Positions 26,646-36,802 of a stretch of 64,000 bases of DNA are shown here, piece after piece. The notes under the pieces are model-generated. The model saw only the letters and a program-made list of their open reading frames with translations. It was not told the origin of the DNA and did no database searches. The number at the start of each line of letters is the position of its first letter. Within the stretch, counting starts at the first letter, position 1. A program made the translations under genes and the position numbers. The stretch is from the NCBI RefSeq assembly GCF_024721975.1, contig NZ_JANQBB010000003.1, positions 795,720 to 859,719 on the forward strand, given 5' to 3'. This DNA is from Paenibacillus endoradicis. Lineage in GTDB: Bacteria > Bacillota > Bacilli > Paenibacillales > Paenibacillaceae.

Positions 26646-27083
26646 ATGAGAGAGAAGCGGACAAGGCGTTGGAGTACATATGAAACTTTTTATATTGAGC
26701 TTGGTACAAAAAAAGTGGCAGACATTCATATTACAACGCATGCTGAGAAACGTTGGAAAGAACGCGTCAATCTATCACCTGTTGGAATGCAACATATCGC
26801 AGATTATATGTGGGATAGCTTGAGACGATCAGCTATCAAGATGTATTACCAAGGGGAAGAAGAAGCCTATATCATTGATGATGATCTTGTGTTTATTGCG
26901 GATTTTACTGAATCTGATCATGACAAAGATATATTAGGTAATCCCTTGCATCGTATGCATGTCATTACTTTTCTCGGTCATTTATCCGAAGTTGTACAAC
27001 TTAGAGATTTAAAGTCATATTACACTTGGTTAAGACATAATCGGAAAATGAATTTATTAAAAAATAGTAGAACGATAAGATGA
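26646..27083 (+). CDS. hypothetical protein with HAEKRWKERV motif
   Basis: 145 residues, soluble, no signal. I do not recognise a family. Residues ~28-40 (ITTHAEKRWKERVNL) recall the H-x(3)-R-x(3)-R opening of small RelE/BrnT/DUF4258-like folds, and alternating strands follow (EEAYIIDDDLVFIADF, HVITFLGHLSEVVQL). The basic C-terminus ends KNSRTIR. No antitoxin-like partner is next to it. Good RBS (AAGGAGGAG), its own promoter and a strong terminator 100 bases downstream suggest a real, independently expressed gene. Confidence 0.65.
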   Translation: MREKRTRRWSTYETFYIELGTKKVADIHITTHAEKRWKERVNLSPVGMQHIADYMWDSLRRSAIKMYYQGEEEAYIIDDDLVFIADFTESDHDKDILGNPLHRMHVITFLGHLSEVVQLRDLKSYYTWLRHNRKMNLLKNSRTIR

Positions 27084-27186
27084 TCAATCGCAACTGTTTT
27101 TATTCAGTAATTACATAATGACAAGTAACTAATTACGAATGTCCCTTAAAAATAATGCTACACCAATACGAGACATGTATGTTAAG

Positions 27187-27234
27187 AAGAGGCTACTATT
27201 CAAGGTCACTGATCTTGAATAGTAGCCTCTTTTG
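27187..27234 (+). terminator. terminator after the orphan gene
   Basis: An 18-bp stem from AAGAGGCTACTATTCAAG with its complement CTTGAATAGTAGCCTCTT, followed by T-rich sequence. Confidence 0.9.
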
Positions 27235-27343
27235 GCTAACTAATGATTTATATTGAGAGATCAGGACTAAAGTAACGAAACCTATGTATTATAATATTTT
27301 GGAAGTTGTTGTATAATGGCAACAGTAGAAAGGTGGGAAAGAC

Positions 27344-28255
27344 ATGGCCTTAAATTTTCATCAATTACATATTTTCCATACCGTTGCGGATCGAGGTAGT
27401 TTCTCTGCCGCAGCCCAAACTTTATATATGACTCAGCCAGCGGTAACGATGCAAATCCAATCTCTCGAAGAATATTTTGGTACAAAGTTATTTATGCGCT
27501 CTACGAAAAAAATTGAGTTAACTGAAGCGGGAAAAGTACTGTTACCCTACGCTAAGAAGAGTATTGATTTGATCAGAGATACAGATATGGTGATGTCTAG
27601 TTTTACGAAACAACTGAAAGGTCGTTTGCAATTAGGGGCAAGCTTAACGATTGGTGAGTCTATTCTCCCACGCTGGTTAGGACCTTTCGGTAAGGAATTT
27701 CCTCATATCGGTATTAGTATGAAGGTTATGAATACGACTCATCTTATTGAGGAAATCGAGAATCATCAACTTAATTTTGCAATTATCGAAGCACCAATTC
27801 AGCATCCTGATATGCATATTGAAGCAGTGATGGAAGATGAGTTGGTCCTTGTTGTACCAAGCGATCACCCACTTGCAGATTTGGAAAAATTGCAACTTGA
27901 GGATGTACTACAATATCCATTTATACTACGTGAACAAGGTTCAGGAACAAGGCAAGTTATGGAAGATAAACTCATTGCTAATGGCTTTGATCCTCTGCAA
28001 TTAAAAATTGTTATGGAACTAGGAAGCACAGGGGCAATCAAATCAGCCGTAGAAGCAGGACTAGGTATATCATTCTTATCGATATCTTCTGTGAAGCATG
28101 AAGTTGCTCTTGGACTTATTAAAACATTACCTATTGAGAATGTAACGTTTAAGCGTCAATTTTATTCCGTGTATTTGAAATCATCTTTATTGCCTATTTC
28201 GGCAGTCACGTTTTTGAACTTTCTAAGAGAGAGGGACTTAAGTCAATGGCTATAA
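27344..28255 (+). CDS. LysR family transcriptional regulator
   Basis: 303 residues. N-terminal HTH: FHQLHIFHTVADRGSFSAAA then QPAVTMQIQSLEEYFG, the standard LysR helices. The substrate domain (~90-295) has GASLTIGESILPRWLG and the AVEAGLGISFLS element. It resembles the CysL/YwfK group more than others, so sulfur or nitrogen metabolism is possible but not shown. Overlaps the PHP gene by 10 bases, so the two are co-expressed. RBS AAAGGTGGG, ATG 27344. Confidence 0.88.
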   Translation: MALNFHQLHIFHTVADRGSFSAAAQTLYMTQPAVTMQIQSLEEYFGTKLFMRSTKKIELTEAGKVLLPYAKKSIDLIRDTDMVMSSFTKQLKGRLQLGASLTIGESILPRWLGPFGKEFPHIGISMKVMNTTHLIEEIENHQLNFAIIEAPIQHPDMHIEAVMEDELVLVVPSDHPLADLEKLQLEDVLQYPFILREQGSGTRQVMEDKLIANGFDPLQLKIVMELGSTGAIKSAVEAGLGISFLSISSVKHEVALGLIKTLPIENVTFKRQFYSVYLKSSLLPISAVTFLNFLRERDLSQWL

Positions 28256-29103
28256 TTCAAACTACTATAGATATGCATGTTCATACGACTGCTTCAGATG
28301 GATTATTTTCACCTACAGAAATTGTAGCAATGGCAGCGCAATTAGGGTTAGCTGCGGTAGCGATAACAGATCATGATACAACCGCAGGGGTTAAAGAAGC
28401 GCTAATAGCGGCTGAACAATTTCATATTAAGTTGTTACCTGGAATAGAAATTAGTACCGTCGCTGATGGACAAGAAATACATGTGTTAGGTTATTTCACG
28501 AATAATGACGATGAACTTTGGCAACAGCGCCTTATCCAATTAGGAGCCACACGTGAAAGTCGTAATGAGATGTTACTTGCGAAGTTGAATGAACTTGGAA
28601 TAGTTATAACATGGCAAGAAGTGATTGAGATTGCCGGTGATGCCCATGGATCTATTGGCAGACCTCATTTTGCGCAAATTCTTATTAATAAAGGGTATGT
28701 GAACAATAAGCAAGAAGCGTTTGATCAGTATCTTGGAGAGCATGGGAAAGCCTATGTGCAACCATTACGAATTCATCCATCAGATGCCTATCAATGGATT
28801 AAGGAGGCTGGTGGAGTGGCAATTCTTGCACATCCTGGCATCTATCACAACGATGCGCTAGTCGAACAATTGTTACAAGCTGGAGTAGACGGAGTGGAAG
28901 TTAATCACTCCGATCATACACCAGACCAAATAGAATACTACCAATCGTTAGCTAAACGATACAACTTGCTAATGACAGCAGGATCAGATTTCCATGGTAT
29001 TGATGAACAGGGTACTCAAATTCATGGTCAATTAGGCAGTGTAAGTACGTCTATGGAAGTGTACGACCAGATCTATTTACTTCATAGGTCGCGAATGCAA
29101 TAA
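28246..29103 (+). CDS. PHP domain phosphoesterase (TrpH/YciV, RNase AM-like)
   Basis: 285 residues. All PHP metal motifs: MHVHTTASDG, AITDHDTTAG, LPGIEIST, GRPHFAQI, ILAHPG and TAGSDFHG. Relatives hydrolyse 3',5'-nucleoside bisphosphates or trim RNA 5' ends; the exact substrate here is unknown. ATG 28246 is chosen since GAGAGAGGG lies 8 bases upstream; it overlaps the lysR end. A strong terminator follows. Confidence 0.88.
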   Translation: MAIIQTTIDMHVHTTASDGLFSPTEIVAMAAQLGLAAVAITDHDTTAGVKEALIAAEQFHIKLLPGIEISTVADGQEIHVLGYFTNNDDELWQQRLIQLGATRESRNEMLLAKLNELGIVITWQEVIEIAGDAHGSIGRPHFAQILINKGYVNNKQEAFDQYLGEHGKAYVQPLRIHPSDAYQWIKEAGGVAILAHPGIYHNDALVEQLLQAGVDGVEVNHSDHTPDQIEYYQSLAKRYNLLMTAGSDFHGIDEQGTQIHGQLGSVSTSMEVYDQIYLLHRSRMQ

Positions 29104-29118
29104 TCTTTCATAATGAAA

Positions 29119-29165
29119 CAGGCATGTATGTCTCCACGGAAGTGAGGACGTACATGCCTGTTTTT
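29119..29165. terminator. terminator between the PHP gene and rqcH
   Basis: CAGGCATGTA / TACATGCCTG with inner pairing, T5 on the plus side and A-rich on the other; serves convergent genes. Confidence 0.85.
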
Positions 29166-29175
29166 GGTTAGTTCC

Positions 29176-30987
29176 TTATTTTATAACTTGAGGTAAAGCT
29201 TTTAATCTCGCTTCATCAGGAGTAATAAATACAGTTTTCTGATGATCGTAGATGACGAAACCAGGTTTTGAACCACTTGGTTTTTTCACATGACGAATTA
29301 GTGTGTAGTCTACTGGTACGAGACTAGAGGATTTCGCTTGCGAATAATGAGCAGACAGCATAGCAGCTTCTTCTAACGTTGGATCTCCAAACTCAGTACT
29401 ACGAATAACGACATGAGAACCAGGAATATCTTTCGTATGTAGCCAAGTATCGTTCGAACTAGCTAGTTTGTTTGTCACGTACTCATTTTGTAAATTGTTC
29501 TTACCTACAAAAATTTCAATACCTTCTGATGAAGTGTAGCAAAGTAGTTTTGGCTTCGCATTTTTCTTCTTTTTAGGTCCTCTACGGACACGTTCACGTA
29601 GATATCCACCACTTACAAGCTCTTCGCGAATTTCTTCAATGTCGCCAATTGCTGCGATTTCAAGTTGTTGCAAAATATTGTTGAAATACTCAATTTCTCG
29701 CCCCGTTATTTCCATTTGTTCTAATACAACAATTTGACTGTTTTTTTGTTTACTATAGCGCTTGAAATAACGCTGAGCATTTTCAGAAGGTGTTTGTTGA
29801 GGATCTAACTCAATCTTAACGGTTGCTTGATCTTCATCGTAATAATTGACTACTTCGACGAAAGTATCTCCACGGTTCATCTGATGCATATAAGTTGTTA
29901 ACAACTCTCCAATAATACGGAAACGGTCTGAATCCTTGGCTTCCGTTAATGTTGCTTCAAGTTTAGTTAACTTCGTTATATTCTTCGCTTTCTCGTTCTG
30001 AACAAAACGAATGAGATCACTAGCACGCTGCTTAACCGTATCGCGCTCTGCTTTGTCGCCATAGAAAGCTTCTAGACATTCACTAATTGTGCTGTACGTA
30101 GAATGCTCACCTGCAATATGAGTAAGTGCTGTGATAGAGAAGGCGGGTTTACTGGTCTGCTCATTTCTAATAATGATCGGGTGATACTGCTTCTCTTGAA
30201 CTTGTTGCTGTAATTGGTTGAAGCTTTGCCATAATGCTTGCCAATCTTCAATTTCCAATGAACCTCCAAGCAACATTGGACGTTGTTCAGCGGGTAACCA
30301 CTCTTCATACTCACCTGTTAATCCGCGATAAATTAGTTCTTTGGCTAATAATGGACTTAATCCACTAAAGCTATTAACTAACTGCTTACTTGTTAAGCAA
30401 TTGTCAGTTGTTAATTCCTCATTGTGAGACAAAAGAATTTCTTCGAACTGAGCATAGCTATTCACCGTAAGTGGATCAATTTTATGCTGCTCAGGTGGCG
30501 AAGTATAGCTACTGCCTGGCATTACGATACGATAACTACTTAGTGCTGGTGTAACGTGATGAATTCCATCATGAATATTTCCTGTATTTGGATCAACAAG
30601 AATGATATTACTGTGACGACCCATAATTTCAATAATGATCCGTTTGAAGGAAGTGTCACCAACTTCATCTCGATGACGAATATCTAGATGAATGATTCGC
30701 TCACGAGTAACTTGCGAGACGGCTTCAATTACACCACCTTCACAATATTTACGCATAAGCATACAGAACATAGGTGCTTCTAGCGGATTGCTATATTGGG
30801 CTGTTGTCCAATGTACACGCGGGTAAGTAGGGTTGGCAGAAAGCAACAACTTACCTTGTACACCATTGCCACGTACGCTAAATACAAGCTCATGGCTCGT
30901 AGGTTGATGTATTTTAAGGATTCTTGCGCCTACACAAGCTTGAAGCTCGTCCACAATTGATTTTGTTACTAATCCATCCAAAGCCAT
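29176..30987 (-). CDS. rqcH: RqcH (NFACT family, ribosome quality control; formerly FbpA/YloA)
   Basis: 603 residues. NFACT-N domain starting MALDGLVTKSIVDELQ, with APMFCMLMRKYCEGG and IEIMGRHSNIILVD; a coiled coil near 300-370; then NFACT-R with FVGKNNLQNEYVTNKLASS and WLHTKDIPGSHVVIR. RqcH binds stalled 50S subunits and recruits tRNA-Ala to add C-terminal alanine tails. The Asp-Arg pair required in B. subtilis reads Glu-Arg here (RERIIHLDI). ATG 30987 has GTGAGG upstream; GTG 31002 is in the RBS. Divergent from the P-ATPase, as yloA/yloB are neighbours in Bacillus. Confidence 0.92.
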   Translation of the reverse strand: MALDGLVTKSIVDELQACVGARILKIHQPTSHELVFSVRGNGVQGKLLLSANPTYPRVHWTTAQYSNPLEAPMFCMLMRKYCEGGVIEAVSQVTRERIIHLDIRHRDEVGDTSFKRIIIEIMGRHSNIILVDPNTGNIHDGIHHVTPALSSYRIVMPGSSYTSPPEQHKIDPLTVNSYAQFEEILLSHNEELTTDNCLTSKQLVNSFSGLSPLLAKELIYRGLTGEYEEWLPAEQRPMLLGGSLEIEDWQALWQSFNQLQQQVQEKQYHPIIIRNEQTSKPAFSITALTHIAGEHSTYSTISECLEAFYGDKAERDTVKQRASDLIRFVQNEKAKNITKLTKLEATLTEAKDSDRFRIIGELLTTYMHQMNRGDTFVEVVNYYDEDQATVKIELDPQQTPSENAQRYFKRYSKQKNSQIVVLEQMEITGREIEYFNNILQQLEIAAIGDIEEIREELVSGGYLRERVRRGPKKKKNAKPKLLCYTSSEGIEIFVGKNNLQNEYVTNKLASSNDTWLHTKDIPGSHVVIRSTEFGDPTLEEAAMLSAHYSQAKSSSLVPVDYTLIRHVKKPSGSKPGFVIYDHQKTVFITPDEARLKALPQVIK

Positions 30988-31141
30988 AGCTGTAAACCTC
31001 ACTTTACTATTTCATATCTCTATCATGCCATAACTTTTGTGAAAACTTAAGTGCTTTAGGGATATTTTATAAGTTGTCCGAATACATTTACGTTAGAAAG
31101 GTTGTCTAGCAAAATGGACAAATACAGGAGGGAAGCAGAGA

Positions 31142-33901
31142 ATGAGTCAAATTCTATGGCATCAATTAAATCGTGAAGAGCTTACTGAAGCACTAGAAAG
31201 CTCGGAAGTACGCGGCTTAAGTCAGGATACTGTCACTGAGCGATTGTCACAAAATGGGTTGAACGAGCTAGCAGAGGGCGTAAAAGTATCGCCAATTCAT
31301 CTGTTTTTGAACCAATTTAAAGATTTTATGGTGTTAGTACTGATGGGGGCTACGCTAATATCTGGCCTTCTTGGCGAATATTTAGACGCGATAACGATTG
31401 TTACTATTATTGTTATTAATGCAGTGCTTGGCTTTGTTCAAGAGTATCGAGCTGAGCGTTCTTTATTAGCATTAAAAGAAATGTCTGCACCAATGGCTAA
31501 AGTATTGCGTGATGGGAAGCAAATATCGATCGCGGCGAAAGAGGTAGTTGTTGGCGATATTGTGCTAATTGAAAGTGGAGATCGCGTACCAGCAGATATT
31601 CGTTTTCTTGAGGCGAACAATTGTTATGTAGAAGAATCAGCGCTTACTGGTGAGTCCATCCCAGTGTCAAAGCATGAGAGTTCGCTACGTGAAGCGGATC
31701 TTCCACTAGGGGATCAACGAAATGTTGGCTTTATGGGCACTTTAGTTACACGTGGTACAGCAATAGGGATCGTAATTCGCACAGGTATGGCAACTGAAAT
31801 GGGTAAAATAGCGAACTTGATACAATCAACAGAAGAAATGCAAACTCCACTGCAGCATCGACTGGAACAACTAGGGAAAATATTAATCGCCGTAGCCATT
31901 GCACTTACTTTAATGGTTGTCGTAGCAGGAATTATGCATGGACAGCCAGCTTACGGAATGTTCCTGGCAGGGGTTAGCTTAGCCGTTGCTGCTATTCCTG
32001 AGGGGTTACCTGCAATCGTTACTGTCGCATTGGCATTAGGTGTACAGCGTATGATCAAACGTAAAGCAATCGTACGTAAACTACCTTCGGTAGAAACATT
32101 AGGCTGTGCATCTGTTATTTGTTCTGATAAGACAGGCACACTTACTCAGAACAAAATGACTGTCACGAATGTATGGCTAAGCGATCGTGCTTTGTCTGTA
32201 ACAGGTCATGGATATGTACCTAATGGTGCGCTATTCGAGAATGGTCGTGAAGTAGATACTCGTCATGACAATTCAATTAAACGATTGCTACAAATTAGTG
32301 CGCTATGTAATAATGCGAGGCTCGTTCAAAATGAAAATATAGAGCGAAAAGGGAAAAATCAAGTAGAACAAGAGGAATGGTTACTTAACGGAGATCCAAC
32401 CGAAGGTGCTCTGTCCGTACTTGCTACAAAACTGGGATCTCCAGCGAAAATGTTGGAAGCATTATATACAAGGGTCAAAGAATTTCCGTTTGATTCCGAA
32501 CGTAAGCTAATGTCGGTTGTGCTATCACATCAAGGTGGTAGAATTGTCGCAGCAAAAGGTGCACCCGATGTTTTATTAGAACAATGTTCACATATTTTGT
32601 GGCAAGGGAAAGTCATTAGTTTAACCCCTGCGTTACGTCAAAAATGTGCTTCTGCCTATGAACAGATGGGTAAATCAGCACTTCGCGTACTTGCGATGGC
32701 GTATCGTGAACTATCTAGTTACGATCGATGCGAACAAGTAGAAGATGCAGAACGTAGTCTTATCTTCGTTGGTTTAACAGGTATGATTGATCCGCCACGA
32801 GCCGAAGTGAAAGATGCGATTTCTACATGCCGAGCGGCTGGCATCAAGACAGTAATGATTACAGGCGATCATCAGCTTACTGCAGAAGCAATAGCTGGTT
32901 CATTAGGGATAATTCCGCGAGGCGGCGAATCGATCTCTGGACGTCAACTTGAAGCGTTAAGTGATGACGAACTCGACAAACGTGTAGAAAATATTTATGT
33001 TTATGCCCGTGTCTCTCCTGAGCACAAGTTGCGAATCGTTCGTGCATTGCAACGAAAAGGTCATGTCGTCGCGATGACTGGTGATGGGGTTAATGATGCA
33101 CCTGCAATTAAAGCTGCAGATATTGGCATTGCAATGGGGATTAACGGTACAGATGTTACGAAGGAAGCATCATCTCTTATTTTAAGTGATGATAATTTCT
33201 CTACTATCGTTGCCGCCATTGAAGAAGGTAGGGGCATCTATGAAAATATCCGGAAATTCATTCGTTATCTACTAGCATCCAATGTGGGTGAAATACTTGT
33301 GATGTTCTTGGCGATGATGGCAGGACTTCCATTACCGCTTGTACCAATTCAGATTCTATGGGTTAATCTTGTGACGGATGGGTTACCAGCGATGGCGTTA
33401 GGAGTAGATCAGGCAGAAAATGATCTCATGAAACATCGTCCACGTAAGGCAAAAGAAAATATATTCTCACGTCGCTTAGGTTGGAAAATTATTAGTCGAG
33501 GAATATTGATCGGAGTATGTACACTTGCTGCTTTTTGGGTAACGTTGCAAGAGGGTGATCTTGTTAAAGCTCAAACTGTTGCTTTTGCTACACTCGTTAT
33601 TGCTCAACTTATCCACGTATTTGATTGCAGAAGTTCACGCTCGATTTTCCATCGTAATCTACTGCAAAATAAATATCTGTTGTTAGCTGTATTATCTTCC
33701 CTTATCTTAATGCTTGGCGTTATGTATATTACACCATTACAGCCTATCTTCAATACAGTTCCGATCGGTTTACGTGAGTGGAGTCTTGTCGTTGTAGCTG
33801 CTGCTATTCCTTCTGTTTTCTTCGGAGTGGGAAGTGTAATGAGTGGAAACAAATCTAAGAAAAAAAGTAACAAATGGAATTCAGCTGCCAAGGCTGCTTA
33901 A
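31142..33901 (+). CDS. calcium-transporting P-type ATPase (P2A, YloB-like)
   Basis: 919 residues, the size of bacterial SERCA-type pumps. Visible in order: [15 protein letters not shown] (TGES), [16 protein letters not shown] (M4 ion site), [13 protein letters not shown] (phosphorylated Asp), [11 protein letters not shown] (nucleotide domain), [30 protein letters not shown], and [14 protein letters not shown] (M6). It should export Ca2+ using ATP. In B. subtilis yloB is spore-associated. RBS AGGAGGGAAG, ATG 31142. Confidence 0.93.
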   Translation: MSQILWHQLNREELTEALESSEVRGLSQDTVTERLSQNGLNELAEGVKVSPIHLFLNQFKDFMVLVLMGATLISGLLGEYLDAITIVTIIVINAVLGFVQEYRAERSLLALKEMSAPMAKVLRDGKQISIAAKEVVVGDIVLIESGDRVPADIRFLEANNCYVEESALTGESIPVSKHESSLREADLPLGDQRNVGFMGTLVTRGTAIGIVIRTGMATEMGKIANLIQSTEEMQTPLQHRLEQLGKILIAVAIALTLMVVVAGIMHGQPAYGMFLAGVSLAVAAIPEGLPAIVTVALALGVQRMIKRKAIVRKLPSVETLGCASVICSDKTGTLTQNKMTVTNVWLSDRALSVTGHGYVPNGALFENGREVDTRHDNSIKRLLQISALCNNARLVQNENIERKGKNQVEQEEWLLNGDPTEGALSVLATKLGSPAKMLEALYTRVKEFPFDSERKLMSVVLSHQGGRIVAAKGAPDVLLEQCSHILWQGKVISLTPALRQKCASAYEQMGKSALRVLAMAYRELSSYDRCEQVEDAERSLIFVGLTGMIDPPRAEVKDAISTCRAAGIKTVMITGDHQLTAEAIAGSLGIIPRGGESISGRQLEALSDDELDKRVENIYVYARVSPEHKLRIVRALQRKGHVVAMTGDGVNDAPAIKAADIGIAMGINGTDVTKEASSLILSDDNFSTIVAAIEEGRGIYENIRKFIRYLLASNVGEILVMFLAMMAGLPLPLVPIQILWVNLVTDGLPAMALGVDQAENDLMKHRPRKAKENIFSRRLGWKIISRGILIGVCTLAAFWVTLQEGDLVKAQTVAFATLVIAQLIHVFDCRSSRSIFHRNLLQNKYLLLAVLSSLILMLGVMYITPLQPIFNTVPIGLREWSLVVVAAAIPSVFFGVGSVMSGNKSKKKSNKWNSAAKAA

Positions 33902-34007
33902 TTGAATAATTGTGCAAATATTAGTACAGATCATCAATTCTCATCTCTCTCGTCATTCGATATGCTTAATGACACATAGAACAACGCGATGGCGAGGAGA
34001 GAGAAAT

Positions 34008-34841
34008 ATGGAATTCACTAAAATGCATGGACTAGGAAATGATTTTGTAATCGTATATGGGGAGCAACAATTGCCTGAGAATGCTTCTGAATTAGCGCTA
34101 CAAATATGTAACCGTTACTTCGGGATTGGAGCAGACGGTCTTGTATATATATTACCTTCTGACAAAGCAGATTTTCGTATGCGAATTATGAATTCCGATG
34201 GTACAGAAGCAGAACAATGCGGTAATGCGATTCGTTGCGTATCCAAATACGTATATGATAACAATTTGACTGATTCCGAAGAAATAACAATTGAGACTTT
34301 AGGTGCGGGTGTACAAAAAGTACAATTAATGGTTAATGATGGTATGGTTGAAAAAGTTCGTGTAGATATGGGAGCTCCGATCTTACACGGTCTAACGATA
34401 CCAACTACAATTGATAGTGATCACATCATTGAGCAGCCAATCGAAGTGAATGGACAACAGTTTACATTTACCGCTGTATCTATGGGTAATCCACATTGTG
34501 TAATCCCGGTTGAGGATGCTGCTACACTAGATTATTCGGTTATTGGCCCAATTCTAGAAACTCATGAACTATTTCCTAAAAAAATTAATGTTGAATTTAT
34601 AACGGTTTATAATCGTTCACATATTGAAATGCGCGTGTGGGAACGTGGTGCTGGACCTACATTAGCATGCGGTACTGGGGCATGTGCTACTCTTGTAGCA
34701 TCTGCTTTACGTGGTGTCACTGATCGTGAAGCTACCATTTCTTTGAAAGGTGGAGACCTTTACATTGAATGGAATTCAAGCGATAATCATGTATATATGA
34801 CAGGACCTGCCGAAGATGTATTCCGAGGTACGTTCGAGTAG
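34008..34841 (+). CDS. dapF: diaminopimelate epimerase
   Basis: 277 residues. Starts MEFTKMHGLGNDFV, with the two catalytic cysteines in EAEQCGNAIRC and ACGTGACATLV, and the two-lobed repeat. Converts LL- to meso-diaminopimelate for lysine and peptidoglycan. ATG 34008 follows GCGAGGAGAG; the frame extends upstream to 33912 without family sequence. Likely co-transcribed with the next gene (24-base gap). Confidence 0.96.
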   Translation: MEFTKMHGLGNDFVIVYGEQQLPENASELALQICNRYFGIGADGLVYILPSDKADFRMRIMNSDGTEAEQCGNAIRCVSKYVYDNNLTDSEEITIETLGAGVQKVQLMVNDGMVEKVRVDMGAPILHGLTIPTTIDSDHIIEQPIEVNGQQFTFTAVSMGNPHCVIPVEDAATLDYSVIGPILETHELFPKKINVEFITVYNRSHIEMRVWERGAGPTLACGTGACATLVASALRGVTDREATISLKGGDLYIEWNSSDNHVYMTGPAEDVFRGTFE

Positions 34842-34865
34842 AGTGATATAGGTGGCGTTGCAGAA

Positions 34866-36728
34866 ATGGATTTGAATTTCAGAGATGCGCTAAAACAGCG
34901 TATTTTAGTCGGCGATGGAGCTATGGGAACCTTTTTGTATAAAATGGGGTTCCCTATTGGCGTTCCATATGAACAATATAATGTGCTAAAGCCAGAAGTT
35001 GTTCTTTCTGTACACCAGCAATATGTTGATGCAGGTGCACAAGTGATTCAGACGAATACATATCAAGCCAATCGTGTCAAATTTGCACGTTATGGTATTG
35101 AGGATCAAGTAGATGAGATTAATCGTGCAGCTGTTCGACTCGCTAGACAAGCTGCAGGGGATAAAGCTTTCGTAGTAGGAACTGTTGGTTCAATCCGTGA
35201 TGGTAAACGAGGAAATGTTAGAACGTTAACGTTAACTAACGCACTTCATGAACAAATTCATGCACTTTTATCTGAAAACGTGGATGGACTACTATTTGAA
35301 ACTTTTTATGATCTAGAAGAGATCAAGCTTGCAGTACGTATCGCAAGAGAAGAAAGTAATATTCCGATCATTTGCCAATTTGCGGCTGAGGATTCTGGAA
35401 GAACGGTTGATGGTTATACGCTGGAAGAAGCTTTTGTTCAGTTGAAACAAGAGGGTGCAGATGTTATTGGTTTCAATTGTAGAACAGGACCAAATGGCAT
35501 ACTTAAATTATTAGATAGTATTGATAATAAGACGGATCTACCTTATTCCGTTTATCCAAATGCAGGTGCAGCAAGTTTTGTTGATGGGAAATACGAATAT
35601 ACAGCTGGACCAGACTATTTTGCGTCTATGGCAACGAAGTTTGCAGATCGCGGAGCACATATTATTGGTGGATGTTGCGGTACTACACCTAATCATGTGA
35701 AAGCAATGGCAGATGCTCTTGAAGATTATGTACCTGTTCCCGTTGAAGCGCTGAATGTATTAGTGAAAAAATCTAATAATGCAGCTACTTCTAATTCTCC
35801 TTCAAAATTCACATGGGGAACTGCTCGTCGTAATGAACAGACGATTCTCGATAAAGTGAAAGAGCGTCATACGGTTATCGTTGAGCTTGATCCACCTCGT
35901 GATCTTGATATCTCGAAGTTTATGGAAGGAGCCGCGGCTCTGAAAGAAATCGAAGTAGATGCCATTACGATGGCAGATAATTCGCTTGCTGTCACTAGAA
36001 TGAGTAATCTTGCACTAGCCGCACTCGTTCAAGAACAGATAGGTATCACTCCACTAATTCATATTGCATGTCGTGATCGTAATCTTATCGGTACACAATC
36101 ACATCTAATGGGATTAGATGCTCTTGGAATTGATCATGTACTAGCGGTTACAGGAGATCCTGCCCGTTTTGGTGATCTGCCAGATTCTAGTTCAGTCTAT
36201 GATATGACTTCATTTGAATTAATTCGTATGACAAAGCAGCTTAATGATGGTGTAGCTTTTTCAGGTAAACCGCTTAAGCAAAGGGCTAATTTTGTAGTAG
36301 GTGCTGCTTTCAATCCTAATGTGAAACATTTAGATAAGGCAGTACAGCGATTGGAGAAGAAAATAGCAGCAGGTGCGGACTATATTATGACACAGCCTGT
36401 TTATGATGTTGGATTAATTGAACGTATTGCTGAATCAACAAAGCACTTATCCGTTCCAATATTCATTGGTATTATGCCTTTAGCAAATGGTCGAAATGCT
36501 GAATACCTTCATAACGAAGTACCAGGTATTCAACTTTCAGATGCAGTGCGAGCTCGTATGGCAGGTCTTGAAGGAGAGATTGGTCGTGCAGAAGGTGTGA
36601 AAATTGCGCAAGAGTTACTAGATTGTGCAATTAAGCATTTCAAAGGCATTTACTTGATGACACCGTTTTTACATTATAATATGGCGGTGCAACTAACAGA
36701 ATACGTACACACCCAAACTCAAGCCTAA
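34866..36728 (+). CDS. bifunctional homocysteine S-methyltransferase / methylenetetrahydrofolate reductase (YitJ type)
   Basis: 620 residues, fusion of two enzymes. The N-terminal ~290 residues are a homocysteine methyltransferase with GDGAMGTFLYKMG, IGFNCRTGP and the zinc motif IIGGCCGTTPNH. Residues ~320-615 are an MTHFR TIM barrel (VIVELDPPRDLDISKF, HIACRDRN, AVTGDP, FVVGAAFNPN). It makes 5-methyl-THF and transfers the methyl group to homocysteine, giving methionine. B. subtilis yitJ has a SAM riboswitch; here only 24 bases separate it from dapF and none is present. Confidence 0.93.
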   Translation: MDLNFRDALKQRILVGDGAMGTFLYKMGFPIGVPYEQYNVLKPEVVLSVHQQYVDAGAQVIQTNTYQANRVKFARYGIEDQVDEINRAAVRLARQAAGDKAFVVGTVGSIRDGKRGNVRTLTLTNALHEQIHALLSENVDGLLFETFYDLEEIKLAVRIAREESNIPIICQFAAEDSGRTVDGYTLEEAFVQLKQEGADVIGFNCRTGPNGILKLLDSIDNKTDLPYSVYPNAGAASFVDGKYEYTAGPDYFASMATKFADRGAHIIGGCCGTTPNHVKAMADALEDYVPVPVEALNVLVKKSNNAATSNSPSKFTWGTARRNEQTILDKVKERHTVIVELDPPRDLDISKFMEGAAALKEIEVDAITMADNSLAVTRMSNLALAALVQEQIGITPLIHIACRDRNLIGTQSHLMGLDALGIDHVLAVTGDPARFGDLPDSSSVYDMTSFELIRMTKQLNDGVAFSGKPLKQRANFVVGAAFNPNVKHLDKAVQRLEKKIAAGADYIMTQPVYDVGLIERIAESTKHLSVPIFIGIMPLANGRNAEYLHNEVPGIQLSDAVRARMAGLEGEIGRAEGVKIAQELLDCAIKHFKGIYLMTPFLHYNMAVQLTEYVHTQTQA

Positions 36729-36737
36729 TTTCGCTTG

Positions 36738-36785
36738 TGATTACGATGATTAGGCTGACGTAGCGGATTCGACGGCGAAGCTGCC
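36738..36785 (+). repeat. diverged copy of the dispersed intergenic repeat
   Basis: GATTACGATGATTAGG...ACGTAGC..ATTCGAC...GAAGC parallels GATAACGATGATTGACTAGG..GTAGCATATTC...GAAGCGAAC of the 43.1 kb copies. More diverged than those. Confidence 0.45.
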
Positions 36786-36802
36786 ATTCATCGCTTGCTC
36801 CA

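Noticed and set aside
31003..31141. Manganese or other cation riboswitch before the P-type ATPase
   Set aside because: The 139-base gap shows none of the conserved yybP-ykoY features and no terminator-like hairpin.
34842..34865. SAM riboswitch expected before a yitJ-type gene
   Set aside because: Only 24 bases separate it from dapF, too short for an S-box, and none is seen before dapF either.
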